Assembly: GCA_947374225.1 (NCBI GenBank)
Contig: CANCAY010000007.1
Coordinates: 1-64,000 of the forward strand
Length of the DNA stretch: 64,000 nt
Direction of reading: 5' to 3'
DNA from: Chitinophagaceae bacterium
GTDB lineage: Bacteria; Bacteroidota; Bacteroidia; Chitinophagales; Chitinophagaceae
A program made the translations under genes and the position numbers. Below, piece after piece: positions 26,416 to 35,699 of this stretch. How positions within the stretch are numbered: position 1 is the first letter of the stretch; each line of letters opens with the position of its first letter. Below the pieces are notes generated by a model. That model ran no database searches. It worked only from the letters and a program-made list of their open reading frames with translations, and had not been told where the DNA came from.

Positions 26416-28107
26416 ATGTCTACAAAAAATAACAGCTTTGACGCCATTGTTATTGGCTCCGGTATTAGTGGAGGATGGGCAGCCAAAGAACTCTGTGAGA
26501 AAGGACTAAAAACTTTGGTACTAGAAAGAGGGAGAGATGTAGTGCACTTAAAAGATTATCCAACGGCTACCATGCCGCCATGGGAATTTCCGCATAGAAA
26601 AGGAAAGACTTTGGCAATGCAAAAAGAGAATCCCATAGCAAACAAATGCTATGCATACAATGAAACCTCGGAACATTTTTTCGTGAAGGACAGTGAGCAT
26701 CCATATGTTCAAGAGAAGCCATATGATTGGATTAGAGGATATCAGGTTGGGGGAAAGTCCTTATTATGGGCAAGACAGACCCAAAGATGGAGTAAGTATG
26801 ATTTTGAAGGACCTGCTAGAGATGGTTTTGGAAACTGGCCTATAACTTATGACGAACTAGCACCTTGGTATACGCATGTTGAATTTTTCGCTGTAATAAG
26901 TGGCAACTATGATAAATTAGATACTTTACCCGATGGTCATTTTTTACCTGCTTGGGAAATGAATGATGTAGAAAAGTCCATGCAAAAAGGAATCATGAAT
27001 AAGTTTGCAAATCGTAATGTAGTACAAGGACGTTGCGCACACTTAACAAAACCGGCTCCTATTCATATAGAACAAGGAAGGAATCAATGTCAAGCAAGAA
27101 ATATGTGTGAGCGAGGATGTCCATTTGGAGGCTATTTTAGTTCAAATGCTTCCACTATTCCTTGGGCTGCAAAAACAGGTAATTTAACATTGCAAACAAA
27201 TAGTGTAGTGCATTCGATTATATATGACGAGTCTACACAGAAAGCAAAAGGGGTTCGAGTAATAGATGCGATTACAAAAAAAGAGACTGAATATTTTGCA
27301 AAAATAATTTTTGTAAATGCGTCCACTTTAAATACGAATTTGATATTATTAAATTCCACTTCAAAACGTTTCCCAAATGGCATGGGTAATGACAATGGAC
27401 TCTTGGGTAAGTATATTGCTTTTCATAATTATAGAGGAAGTTTATCGGCAAGCATTGACGGCCCTTTAGATTCCTATTATTATGGAAGACGACCAACCCA
27501 ACCTATGATGCCTAATTTTAGAAATGTTCATAAACAAGAAACTGATTTTCAAAGAGGGTATATGACATTTTTCGGTGCAGGAAGAGGTAATGCTGGCGGC
27601 GAAGGAACAGAAGGTATTGGCGGTGCCTATAAGGACGCTATTGGGGAAGTTGGTGGATGGTATGTGTCCATGATGATGCAAGGAGAGACCATTCCAAAAG
27701 CAACAAATCATGTAAGACTAAGCAAAGACAAAAAAGATGCATGGGGTATACCTCAACTTATTACCTCGGTTGACTATGATGACAATGATATCAAGTCCAT
27801 GAAAGATTTTATGGAACAAGGATCTGAAATGTTAGCGGCTGCTGGATGTAAAAATATCATTTCCAATGACTCTAAGCAGGCTCCAGGTTTGGATATACAT
27901 GAAATGGGAGGAGTGCGCATGGGAAAGGATCCTAAAACTTCTTTATTAAATGAATGGAATCAAATGCACCATTGTAAAAATTTGTTTGTTACCGATGGTG
28001 CCTGTATGGTAAGTACAAGTACTCAGAATCCATCTCTCACATTTATGGCCATTACTGCAAGAGCCGCAAATTACGCAGTGGAAGCCTTAAAAAAAGGACT
28101 ATTATAA
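26416..28107 (+). CDS. GMC-family FAD oxidoreductase, first of a tandem pair
   Basis: A 563-residue flavoprotein. The FAD-binding motif AIVIGSGISGGWAAKEL lies at residues 10-26, with no signal peptide before it, so a cytoplasmic enzyme is likely. A Cys-rich CQARNMCERGCPFGGYFSS segment (about 227-245) is typical of the gluconate/glucoside dehydrogenase branch. The C-terminal active-site pair is His495 (HEMGGVRMG) and Asn538 (TQNPSLTFMA). Related enzymes oxidise a sugar hydroxyl, for example to 3-keto-glycosides, often with a small Tat subunit and a cytochrome; neither is encoded here. One base separates it from its paralogue. Confidence 0.92.
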   Translation: MSTKNNSFDAIVIGSGISGGWAAKELCEKGLKTLVLERGRDVVHLKDYPTATMPPWEFPHRKGKTLAMQKENPIANKCYAYNETSEHFFVKDSEHPYVQEKPYDWIRGYQVGGKSLLWARQTQRWSKYDFEGPARDGFGNWPITYDELAPWYTHVEFFAVISGNYDKLDTLPDGHFLPAWEMNDVEKSMQKGIMNKFANRNVVQGRCAHLTKPAPIHIEQGRNQCQARNMCERGCPFGGYFSSNASTIPWAAKTGNLTLQTNSVVHSIIYDESTQKAKGVRVIDAITKKETEYFAKIIFVNASTLNTNLILLNSTSKRFPNGMGNDNGLLGKYIAFHNYRGSLSASIDGPLDSYYYGRRPTQPMMPNFRNVHKQETDFQRGYMTFFGAGRGNAGGEGTEGIGGAYKDAIGEVGGWYVSMMMQGETIPKATNHVRLSKDKKDAWGIPQLITSVDYDDNDIKSMKDFMEQGSEMLAAAGCKNIISNDSKQAPGLDIHEMGGVRMGKDPKTSLLNEWNQMHHCKNLFVTDGACMVSTSTQNPSLTFMAITARAANYAVEALKKGLL

Positions 28108-28108
28108 A

Positions 28109-29830
28109 ATGAATCCAATTACCTACCAAACCAATGAAACGATAGTTATAAAGTCTTATAACGCAATTGTTGTAGGCTCAGGTATTAGTGGAGGATGGGC
28201 AGCCAAAGAGCTTTGTGAAAAAGGCTTAAAAACATTGGTAATAGAGAGAGGGCGAAAAGTAGAACATATAAAAGATTACCCAACTGCAACACTGGCTCCC
28301 TGGGAATTAAAACATAGAGGAAATATTACCACGGAGTTTAAAAATAAGAATCCACTCATTACCAAGTCTGCAGGATTTGGAGAAGACAATGCGCACTTTT
28401 TTATTGAAGACGCAATACAACCTTATATACAAGAAAAACCTTTTGACTGGATAAGAGGATATCAGGTAGGAGGGAAGTCCATCATTTGGGGTAGGGCCTG
28501 TCAACGTTGGAGTGATCATGAATTTGCAGCACCCGCTAAGTTTGGATATGGACTTGATTGGCCCATTCGATATAAGGACGTTGCAGCTTGGTATTCACAT
28601 GTTGAAAAATTTATCGGCGTATGTGGTAATGCAGATGGTATTGAAGCAATGCCAGACGGTGAGTTTATGAAACCATTTGATTTGACTATTGTAGAATCTC
28701 ATATTAAACAAATAGTAGCAGCAAAATTTGGCAGACATTTAGTGCACGCAAGATGGGCTCATATTACAGAGCCTCAACCAATACATTTGGAGCAAGGAAG
28801 GGGTAAATGTCAAGCTAGAAATTTATGCATGAGAGGCTGTCCCTTTGGAGGTTATTTTAGTTCTGTTTCCTCTACTTTGCCATGGGCAGCCAATACTGGA
28901 AACTTAACTATTTTAACAGATGCAGTTGCACATTCAATTATATATGATGAAACAAAACAAAAAGCGATTGGGGTAAAAGTAATTGATGCCAATAATAAAA
29001 AGACCTATGAGTACTATGCTGATATTATTTTTATGAATGCTTCTGCATTAAATACCAATCTGATTTTATTAAATTCAAAATCAAAACGATTCCCTAATGG
29101 AATTGGGAATGACTCTGGAGTATTAGGACAATATATTTGTCATCACAATTATCGAGCGAGTGTTTGGGGTAAGATGCCAGGGTTTGAAGAAACTTATGTT
29201 TTTGGTCGCAATCCAACCGATTCAATTATTGCTAACTACCGAAATTTAGGAAAACAAGAAACGGATTTTAAAGGAGGTTATACCACATTTGTTGGGGCGT
29301 ATCGTCAGCGGAATGACGAAACTACTATCGATGAAACTATTGGTGATAATTTTAAAGAAGCTATGCAAGAACCAGGAGCTTGGCATGTATATGCTTACTT
29401 GCAAGGGGAAACGATTCCTAAAAAAGAAAATCATGTGAGACTAAGTACTGATAAAAAAGACCCTTATGGCTTGCCTTTATTAATAACGTCGGTTGGGTAT
29501 GATGACAATGATGATAAACTCACTGCAGATTTTTTAAAAGAGACTACTAATATGTTAACTGCTGCTGGCGTGGTAGATATAGGATCCAAGGACAATCATC
29601 AAGCACCTGGATTAGACATACATGAAATGGGAGGTTGCAGGATGGGTAAAGATGCTTCCGATTCAATTTTGAACGAATACAATCAAATGCATTTATGTAA
29701 AAATGTATTTATAACAGATGGCGCATGCATGACTAGTACAGGGAATCAAAGCCCTTCTATTTTATACATGGCCCTAACAGCGAGAGCAGTGGACTATGCA
29801 GTAGCTCAATGGAAAGAACATAAAATATAA
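28109..29830 (+). CDS. GMC-family FAD oxidoreductase, second paralogue with altered active site
   Basis: A 573-residue paralogue of the preceding gene. Long stretches are identical, such as SGISGGWAAKELCEKGLKTL and DWIRGYQVGGKS, and the Cys-rich CQARNLCMRGCPFGGYFSS block is kept. The N-terminus is about 10 residues longer, before FAD motif AIVVGSGISGG. The catalytic His is kept as His505 (HEMGGCRMG), but the usual Asn of the NP motif is Ser548 (GNQSPSILYMA). That change may alter substrate or reaction, or leave a non-catalytic partner for the first copy. It is followed 11 bases later by the GH30 gene. Confidence 0.92.
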   Translation: MNPITYQTNETIVIKSYNAIVVGSGISGGWAAKELCEKGLKTLVIERGRKVEHIKDYPTATLAPWELKHRGNITTEFKNKNPLITKSAGFGEDNAHFFIEDAIQPYIQEKPFDWIRGYQVGGKSIIWGRACQRWSDHEFAAPAKFGYGLDWPIRYKDVAAWYSHVEKFIGVCGNADGIEAMPDGEFMKPFDLTIVESHIKQIVAAKFGRHLVHARWAHITEPQPIHLEQGRGKCQARNLCMRGCPFGGYFSSVSSTLPWAANTGNLTILTDAVAHSIIYDETKQKAIGVKVIDANNKKTYEYYADIIFMNASALNTNLILLNSKSKRFPNGIGNDSGVLGQYICHHNYRASVWGKMPGFEETYVFGRNPTDSIIANYRNLGKQETDFKGGYTTFVGAYRQRNDETTIDETIGDNFKEAMQEPGAWHVYAYLQGETIPKKENHVRLSTDKKDPYGLPLLITSVGYDDNDDKLTADFLKETTNMLTAAGVVDIGSKDNHQAPGLDIHEMGGCRMGKDASDSILNEYNQMHLCKNVFITDGACMTSTGNQSPSILYMALTARAVDYAVAQWKEHKI

Positions 29831-29841
29831 AAATCAAAAGA

Positions 29842-31275
29842 ATGAAATCCAATTCGACTAATCATCTTGATAAGTGTTTCCCATATAAAGAAGCTACTTT
29901 AATTCTTTTGTTATTTTTAATGTTTTCAAAAAGTGGCTTATTGAAAGCGCAGGGAATACAATATATTACTACTGCAAATGGGGGTAATAAGTTTAGTGGA
30001 AAAAAAATAAAACTTAATCCAGCTAATAATGTTAATACTGTCATGGCGACGATACATTTTAAGTCTAAAGAACGCTTTCAAAAAATAGAAGGTTTTGGAT
30101 ATGCATTAACAGGAGGGTCTGCGGCATTAATTGATCAATTGTCTGCCCCAAAAAAGCAAGCCATTTTACAAGAAGTTTTTGGTAACAGTAAAGCCGACTT
30201 AGGGGTTAGTTATATCCGCATTAGTATGGGGGCTTCCGATTTAGATGCCAATGTTTTTAGCTATTGTGATGTTCCAAAAGGGGAAACAGATTCTTTACTA
30301 ACCCATTTTAATTTGTCAGAAGACACGCTTCATTTAATACCAATTTTAAAGAAAGCATTAGCTATCCGTCCTGCACTTAAAATAATGGCTTCGCCTTGGT
30401 CTCCTCCAATTTGGATGAAGTCCAATGGATTGTCAAAGGGTGGACACCTGCTTAAAAAATATTATGCTTCTTATGCAAATTATTTTGTGAAGTATATTAA
30501 AGCAATGAAAAAGCAAGGTATTATTATAGCTGCAGTAACCATGCAGAATGAACCAGAACATGGCGGCAATAATCCAAGCTTATTAATGGATGCGCAAGAG
30601 CAAACAGATTTTTTAAAAAATTATTTAGGTCCACAATTTAAAAAAGAGAATATTAAAACAGAGATCGTATTATTTGATCATAATGCTGACCATCCTAATT
30701 ATCCAATTTCTATATTGGATGATTCCATTGCAAAATCTTATGCATCAGCGTCAGCTTTTCATTTGTATTTAGGCAATGAGTCTGCTTTATCAAAAGTGCA
30801 CGAAGCGCATCCTGATAAAAAAATATATTTCACTGAACAATGGACTGGCGCAAAGGGTGAGTTTGCCGGTGATTTAATGTGGCATTTAGAACATATTGTT
30901 ATTGGTACTATTAATAACTGGAGTAGTTTAGTTTTAGAGTGGAATTTAGCAGCCAATGCAAAATTTGAACCATATACTCCAGGCGGCTGCACAGAATGTA
31001 AAGGCGCATTTACAATACAAGGCGATACAGTGTCTAGAAATGTGAGTTATTATATTATTGGACAAGCGTCTAAATATATTCCGGCAGGAGCTCAAAGGGT
31101 GGCAACTACTACCAATGCGAATAGTATTAAAACTACAGGATTTATACTGCCTAATGGTAAAAAGGTTAGCTTAGTACTTAATACGGGTATGGCTCAAAAG
31201 GTTAAATTAGTTGTTGACAATAAGCAAATGGTTTTTGAACTACCGGCAGCCTCAGCTTCTACATTAGTTTGGTAA
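29842..31275 (+). CDS. Glycoside hydrolase family 30 (beta-glucanase/glucosylceramidase-like), secreted
   Basis: A 477-residue (beta/alpha)8 retaining glycosidase with a C-terminal beta-sandwich. The N-terminus has a long signal peptide ending near LLKAQG (about residue 37). The acid/base is Glu237 in MQNEPEHGG and the nucleophile Glu332 in FTEQWTG; EGFGYALTGGSAALI and ASPWSPPIWMK are further GH30 hallmarks. Bacteroidota enzymes of this look, next to a GH3, include endo-beta-1,6-glucanases, so beta-1,6-glucan is the leading substrate guess; beta-1,3 or glucosylceramide cannot be excluded. It is the last but one gene of the oxidoreductase operon. Confidence 0.92.
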   Translation: MKSNSTNHLDKCFPYKEATLILLLFLMFSKSGLLKAQGIQYITTANGGNKFSGKKIKLNPANNVNTVMATIHFKSKERFQKIEGFGYALTGGSAALIDQLSAPKKQAILQEVFGNSKADLGVSYIRISMGASDLDANVFSYCDVPKGETDSLLTHFNLSEDTLHLIPILKKALAIRPALKIMASPWSPPIWMKSNGLSKGGHLLKKYYASYANYFVKYIKAMKKQGIIIAAVTMQNEPEHGGNNPSLLMDAQEQTDFLKNYLGPQFKKENIKTEIVLFDHNADHPNYPISILDDSIAKSYASASAFHLYLGNESALSKVHEAHPDKKIYFTEQWTGAKGEFAGDLMWHLEHIVIGTINNWSSLVLEWNLAANAKFEPYTPGGCTECKGAFTIQGDTVSRNVSYYIIGQASKYIPAGAQRVATTTNANSIKTTGFILPNGKKVSLVLNTGMAQKVKLVVDNKQMVFELPAASASTLVW

Positions 31276-31346
31276 CAAACTTTACCAAGTAAAACGCATA
31301 CTAGGAAAATAAAATATAAAAATTATAAAATAGCAAATACGATTAC

Positions 31347-33635
31347 ATGAAAAAGAATCTTTTAATTATTGCTTCAGTTTTAATAACGACTGTAGCTATA
31401 GCACAATCAAGTTCACAAACAAGTAAAGATGTAAAAATGCATCAGTTTGTAAATGGTTTATTGGCTAAAATGACACTGGAGGAAAAACTAGGCCAGTTAA
31501 ACTTACCGGCTTCTAGTGATTTTGTAACAGGTAGTGTAAGTAGTTCTGATATTGCGGAGAAAGTAAAAGCGGGTAAAGTGGGAGGTGTTTTCAATATCCG
31601 TTCTGTAACAAAAATTAAAGAATTGCAACAGTTTGCAGTGAATAATACAAGACTTCATATTCCTTTATTATTTGGGATGGACGTCATACACGGTTATCGT
31701 ACTATTTTCCCTATACCATTAGGCATGTCTGCTACATGGGACATGCAATTGGTAGAACGCTCTGCAAGAATTGCAGCGAGCGAAGCGAGTGCAGATGGAA
31801 TACAATGGACATTTTCTCCTATGGTGGATTTAACAAGAGATCCAAGATGGGGAAGGGTATCTGAAGGTAACGGGGAAGATGCATTCTTAAGTTCTGCTAT
31901 TGCCAAAGCGATGGTTCATGGATATCAAGGGGATGACTTAGCAGCACCCAATACTATACTTTCATGTGTGAAGCATTATGCATTATATGGTGCAGCAGAA
32001 GGCGGCAGAGATTATAATACTACCGACATGAGTCGTGTGAGAATGTACAATGAATATTTTCCACCATATAAAGCAGCAGTAGATGCTGGTGTAGCGTCGG
32101 TGATGGTTTCATTTAATGAAATTGACGGGGTTCCGGCATCCGGCAATAAATGGTTAGTAGACGACGTGTTAAGAAAACAATGGAAGTTTGGTGGTTTCGT
32201 AGTGTCAGATTACACAGGTATTCCAGAAATGACCAATCATGGTATGGGAGATTTTCAAACTGTGAATGCACTTTCTTTAAATGCAGGGGTTGACATGGAC
32301 ATGGTAGGAGAAGGATTTTTAACAACGTTAAAAAAGTCAATGCAAGAAGGCAAAGTGACATTGGCTCAAATTAATAAAGCTTGCGAAAGAATTTTAATTT
32401 CAAAATACGAATTAGGTTTATTTGATGATCCATATCGTTATTGCAATGAGCAAAGATCTGCAACAGAAGTATTTACCGCTACTAATCGTGCTGAAGCAAG
32501 AAATATTGCAGCACAAAGTTTTGTATTATTGAAAAATAATAATGTATTACCAATCGCAGCAGGAAAGAAGATTGCTTTAGTCGGGCCACTTGCAAATGCG
32601 AAAGAAAATATGACAGGCACTTGGAGTGTGGGAGCAGATAATACTATGTCAATTACATTATTAAAAGGATTGTCTGATGCGATAGGCACTAACGGTAAAG
32701 TAGTCTATGCATTAGGTGCTAATTTGGAAGACGACGTAGAAATGCAAAAAAGACAAACTATGTTCGGTAAGGATATTGCAAGAGACGGGCGTACTGCAGC
32801 ACAATTAATTCAAGAAGCTATTTCAGTGAGTGCCGATGCTGACGTGATTGTAGCTGCATTAGGAGAAGGGGCGGAGAGTAGCGGGGAAAGTGCTTCTAAG
32901 TCTAATATAGACATGCCAGAGGCTCAAAAACGCTTATTAAAGGCATTAGTTGCAACAGGGAAGCCAGTTGTATTGGTTTTGTTTAATGGTCGTCCAATAA
33001 CATTAAACTGGGAAAACGAAAATGTACCAGCTATTTTAGATGTATGGTTCGCAGGTTCAGAAGCAGGAGATGCAATTGCGGATGCATTATTAGGTAAAGT
33101 AAACCCGTCAGGAAAATTGAGTATGAGTTTCCCTCAGAATGTGGGCCAAATTCCTTTGTACTATAATCACAAAAATACAGGCCGTCCGTTAACAGGAAAA
33201 TGGTTCTCTAAATTCCAATCTAATTATATCGACGTAAGCAATGAACCATTATATCCATTTGGATATGGCTTAAGCTATACTAAATTTGAATATGGCGATA
33301 TTCAGTTGTCAGCTAAGCAATTAAAAGGTAATCAAAAATTAACAGTATCGGTGAATGTTAAAAATACTGGTACGGTTGCAGGCAAGGAAGTGGTTCAGTT
33401 GTATATTAGAGACGAAGTAGGAACTATAACAAGACCAGTGCAAGAACTAAAAGGCTTTAATAAAGTAGAATTAGCTGCAGGAGAAAGTAAAAATATCAAC
33501 TTCGAAATTACTCCTGAATTATTAAAATTCTACAACAGCAATTTAAAGTATGACTGGGAAGCAGGTGATTTTCAAATCATGGTGGGACCTAATTCACGCG
33601 ACGTGAAAACTGTTAAAATAAATTGGAGTAAATAG
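31347..33635 (+). CDS. Glycoside hydrolase family 3 beta-glucosidase, periplasmic
   Basis: A 762-residue BglX-like enzyme with signal peptide (1-19, TTVAIAQ). The N-terminal TIM-barrel has GMDVIHGYRTIFPIPLG and the catalytic nucleophile Asp288 in VVSDYTGI. The alpha/beta sandwich domain (about 400-620) has LLKNNNVLPI, GEGAESSGES carrying the acid/base Glu candidate, and NPSGKLSMSFP. A fibronectin III-like C-terminal domain follows (about 665-760). It would release glucose from oligosaccharides produced by the GH30 enzyme and imported through SusC. It lies 71 bases after the GH30 gene; no terminator is visible between them. Confidence 0.94.
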   Translation: MKKNLLIIASVLITTVAIAQSSSQTSKDVKMHQFVNGLLAKMTLEEKLGQLNLPASSDFVTGSVSSSDIAEKVKAGKVGGVFNIRSVTKIKELQQFAVNNTRLHIPLLFGMDVIHGYRTIFPIPLGMSATWDMQLVERSARIAASEASADGIQWTFSPMVDLTRDPRWGRVSEGNGEDAFLSSAIAKAMVHGYQGDDLAAPNTILSCVKHYALYGAAEGGRDYNTTDMSRVRMYNEYFPPYKAAVDAGVASVMVSFNEIDGVPASGNKWLVDDVLRKQWKFGGFVVSDYTGIPEMTNHGMGDFQTVNALSLNAGVDMDMVGEGFLTTLKKSMQEGKVTLAQINKACERILISKYELGLFDDPYRYCNEQRSATEVFTATNRAEARNIAAQSFVLLKNNNVLPIAAGKKIALVGPLANAKENMTGTWSVGADNTMSITLLKGLSDAIGTNGKVVYALGANLEDDVEMQKRQTMFGKDIARDGRTAAQLIQEAISVSADADVIVAALGEGAESSGESASKSNIDMPEAQKRLLKALVATGKPVVLVLFNGRPITLNWENENVPAILDVWFAGSEAGDAIADALLGKVNPSGKLSMSFPQNVGQIPLYYNHKNTGRPLTGKWFSKFQSNYIDVSNEPLYPFGYGLSYTKFEYGDIQLSAKQLKGNQKLTVSVNVKNTGTVAGKEVVQLYIRDEVGTITRPVQELKGFNKVELAAGESKNINFEITPELLKFYNSNLKYDWEAGDFQIMVGPNSRDVKTVKINWSK

Positions 33636-33661
33636 TTCTTGCCCAATTCAATAAAGAAAAT

Positions 33662-34447
33662 TTACCAGGAACCATACAGCCCTTCCTTCAATGCTTTTTG
33701 ATATTTTTTATCATGGAATGTATACAAGAAGGGGGCTTTATGGGCGCCACCTTTTTTAGTTTCATTGAGTCTATTCAAAATACCAAAACCTAACATTTTT
33801 CTTTGAAAATTACGACGGTCTAGCTTTTGAGCTAAGATGGTTTCATATAATTTTTGAAGCTCCGGCATGGTGAACTTCTTTGGCAGCAAATTGCGGCCAA
33901 TGGGTAAGTAAGCTAATTGAGTTCTAAGGGCTTCTAGTGCATTTAAAATAATAGCTTCATGGTCCATCATTAAATTCTCCAATTTATTAATGTCAATCCA
34001 CTCGCAACCTTCTTCAAAAATAACATCTCCATATTTAACTTCGGTAAAATCTATTAAAGCATAGTATCCAACGGTTATAAACCTTTGTAATAACCAATTG
34101 TCCTTAGGTATTTTTACACCATACTCTAAATAAGCAGCTTGATGTACAGTAGCGTCAGAACGTTCTGGATTTCCAAACACATTAAACTGTTGTAAAAATA
34201 TATTATTCACGCCGGTACGTTCTTGTAGTACACGATAAGCTGCTTGTTCAATGGGTTCGTCTCTTAAAATGAATCCTCCAGGCAATGCCAATTTGTTCAC
34301 ATATTTAACCTGCAATAATAATATTTTAAGCACATTTTCATGAAAGCCAAAAATGACACAATCAACAGAAATTCCTGGTTGATATAGCTTGTCCCCTTTG
34401 TCTAAAATTTGCTTTAGATTAGGTGGAATAATGTTCTTTTTTGCCAT
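33662..34447 (-). CDS. Nudix-domain transcription regulator (NrtR/AraR-like)
   Basis: A 261-residue protein: an N-terminal Nudix fold (about 25-150) followed by a winged helix (about 165-235: TMPELQKLYETIL, LDRRNFQRKML). The Nudix box is degenerate: GGFILRDEPIEQAAYRVLQERTGV has RV...ER where catalytic enzymes have RE...EE, so hydrolysis is unlikely and the domain probably senses a ligand. In Bacteroides this family includes AraR, a sugar-pathway regulator. Its place between the GH3 gene and the sugar-isomerase gene makes it the likely regulator of this island, perhaps through the palindromes at 16086-16133. Confidence 0.88.
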   Translation of the reverse strand: MAKKNIIPPNLKQILDKGDKLYQPGISVDCVIFGFHENVLKILLLQVKYVNKLALPGGFILRDEPIEQAAYRVLQERTGVNNIFLQQFNVFGNPERSDATVHQAAYLEYGVKIPKDNWLLQRFITVGYYALIDFTEVKYGDVIFEEGCEWIDINKLENLMMDHEAIILNALEALRTQLAYLPIGRNLLPKKFTMPELQKLYETILAQKLDRRNFQRKMLGFGILNRLNETKKGGAHKAPFLYTFHDKKYQKALKEGLYGSW

Positions 34448-34462
34448 AGTTTTTAAAGAAGA

Positions 34463-34478
34463 AGACGCGAAAGCGTCT
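34463..34478. promoter_or_regulatory. Perfect hairpin/palindrome in the leader of the Nudix regulator
   Basis: AGACGC-GAAA-GCGTCT lies 16 bases upstream of the regulator's ATG. It could be a leader hairpin or an autoregulatory operator. It does not resemble the GTGTA-N5-TACAC sites. Confidence 0.4.
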
Positions 34479-34601
34479 GATGAATGTAAGATGATTATTT
34501 TAATTAATTTAAAGTTATAATTATTTGTGAAACTCCCCCAAATTTTTTATATTGTGTCATAGTAACGCATTGTAGTCTTATTCACTTTATAAAAAGCCAT
34601 T

Positions 34602-35531
34602 ATGAATTCAAGAAGAAAATTTTTACAACAAGCAGCTGCCTTATCGGTAGGAACTGCTTTATTAAGCAAGTCAAGTTGGGCTAATAGTTTTGCAGGCCCC
34701 AATTTGCCAGCTCCAGGTATTCAGCTATTTACTTTATTCAATGAAATGGATATTGACACAGTTGATACCTTAAAAAAAGTAGCAGCTGCAGGATATAAAA
34801 ACATTGAATCTGCTTTTAGTAAGCAGGGTGGTTTTTATGGTAGAAAGCCTAAAGAGTTTAAAGCTTTACTGCATGATATGGGTATGGATTGGAAATCACA
34901 CCATGTGTTAGGGACGCCTTTTAAAATGCCAGCCAATGCGAAATTACCAAATGGTCCAGACGGCAAGCCAGTGACTATCCCAGTAATGAAAAACCTTAAA
35001 GACAATAGCCAAGAGTTAATTGATCAGGTTGCCGAAGCAGGTATTCCATATATCGTGTGTGCGAATATTAATATTGAAACAGGCGATGATATTAAAATTG
35101 CTGCGGAGGTATTACAACGAGCTGGAGAACAAGCAAAAAAAGCGGGTTTACAATTAGCTTATCATAACCATGCAACTGAATTTGATAAGACAGATGGCAT
35201 CATTTCTTTTGACTATTTTACAAGTCAAGTAAGTGCCGATATTTTAAAAATGGAATTGGACTTAGGTTGGGTATTTAAAGCAGGAAAGGATCCAGTAGCA
35301 ATATTCAAAAAACATAAAGGTCGCTTCCCATTATTACATGTAAAAGATATGACCACTGCAGGGGAGATTGTGCCTTTTGGAGAGGGTGCTTATGACTTTA
35401 AAGACACATTTAAAAATGTAGATATTGCTGGAATGAAATACTTCTTCTTAGAGCAAGATTTTCCTAAAAAGCCTTTTGAGAATATTGTTTCAGCGGTACA
35501 AAACTTTAATAAGTTCAAAAAATCTTTATAG
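34602..35531 (+). CDS. Sugar-phosphate-isomerase/epimerase-like TIM barrel, Tat-exported
   Basis: A 309-residue xylose-isomerase-like (AP endonuclease 2) TIM barrel. The N-terminus has a twin-arginine signal (MNSRRKFLQQAAALSVG, cleavage near SWANS), so the folded enzyme, probably carrying a metal, is sent to the periplasm. Candidate metal and catalytic residues lie in NIESAF, LAYHNHATEFD, MELDLGWVF, LLHVKDM and FLEQDFP. Related Bacteroidota proteins act on sugars, including as 3-keto-glycoside lyases or epimerases. Placed beside GMC and Gfo/Idh oxidoreductases, a role on oxidised glycosides is likely but unproven. It reads divergently from the Nudix regulator and ends at a strong terminator. 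Confidence 0.88.
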   Translation: MNSRRKFLQQAAALSVGTALLSKSSWANSFAGPNLPAPGIQLFTLFNEMDIDTVDTLKKVAAAGYKNIESAFSKQGGFYGRKPKEFKALLHDMGMDWKSHHVLGTPFKMPANAKLPNGPDGKPVTIPVMKNLKDNSQELIDQVAEAGIPYIVCANINIETGDDIKIAAEVLQRAGEQAKKAGLQLAYHNHATEFDKTDGIISFDYFTSQVSADILKMELDLGWVFKAGKDPVAIFKKHKGRFPLLHVKDMTTAGEIVPFGEGAYDFKDTFKNVDIAGMKYFFLEQDFPKKPFENIVSAVQNFNKFKKSL

Positions 35532-35599
35532 AAATATATTAAACTGGCATGATTTGATATTTGTTTAGTATCAAAAAAATGTAAAAAGGTTAAAATAAA

Positions 35600-35635
35600 A
35601 AAAAAGAGCGTCTTCAAAAGGAGACGCTCTTTTTT
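35600..35635. terminator. Bidirectional terminator between convergent genes
   Basis: Stem AGAGCGTCT/AGACGCTCT (35605-35613 with 35622-35630), extended by A-rich and T-rich flanks on both sides, so it can work for the TIM-barrel gene (+) and the Gfo/Idh gene (-). Confidence 0.85.
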
Positions 35636-35699
35636 ATGAAATTATAATGTAATATTTAGCTAGCTCAAGTTGGTAGTTGGTTTTTAAATTACTAATATA

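Noticed and set aside
23000-29900. Possible gluconate 2-dehydrogenase subunit 3 or DUF1080 gene in the sugar island
   Set aside because: Expected companions of GMC enzymes, but all space between 21407 and 33635 is accounted for by the listed genes and neither is present.
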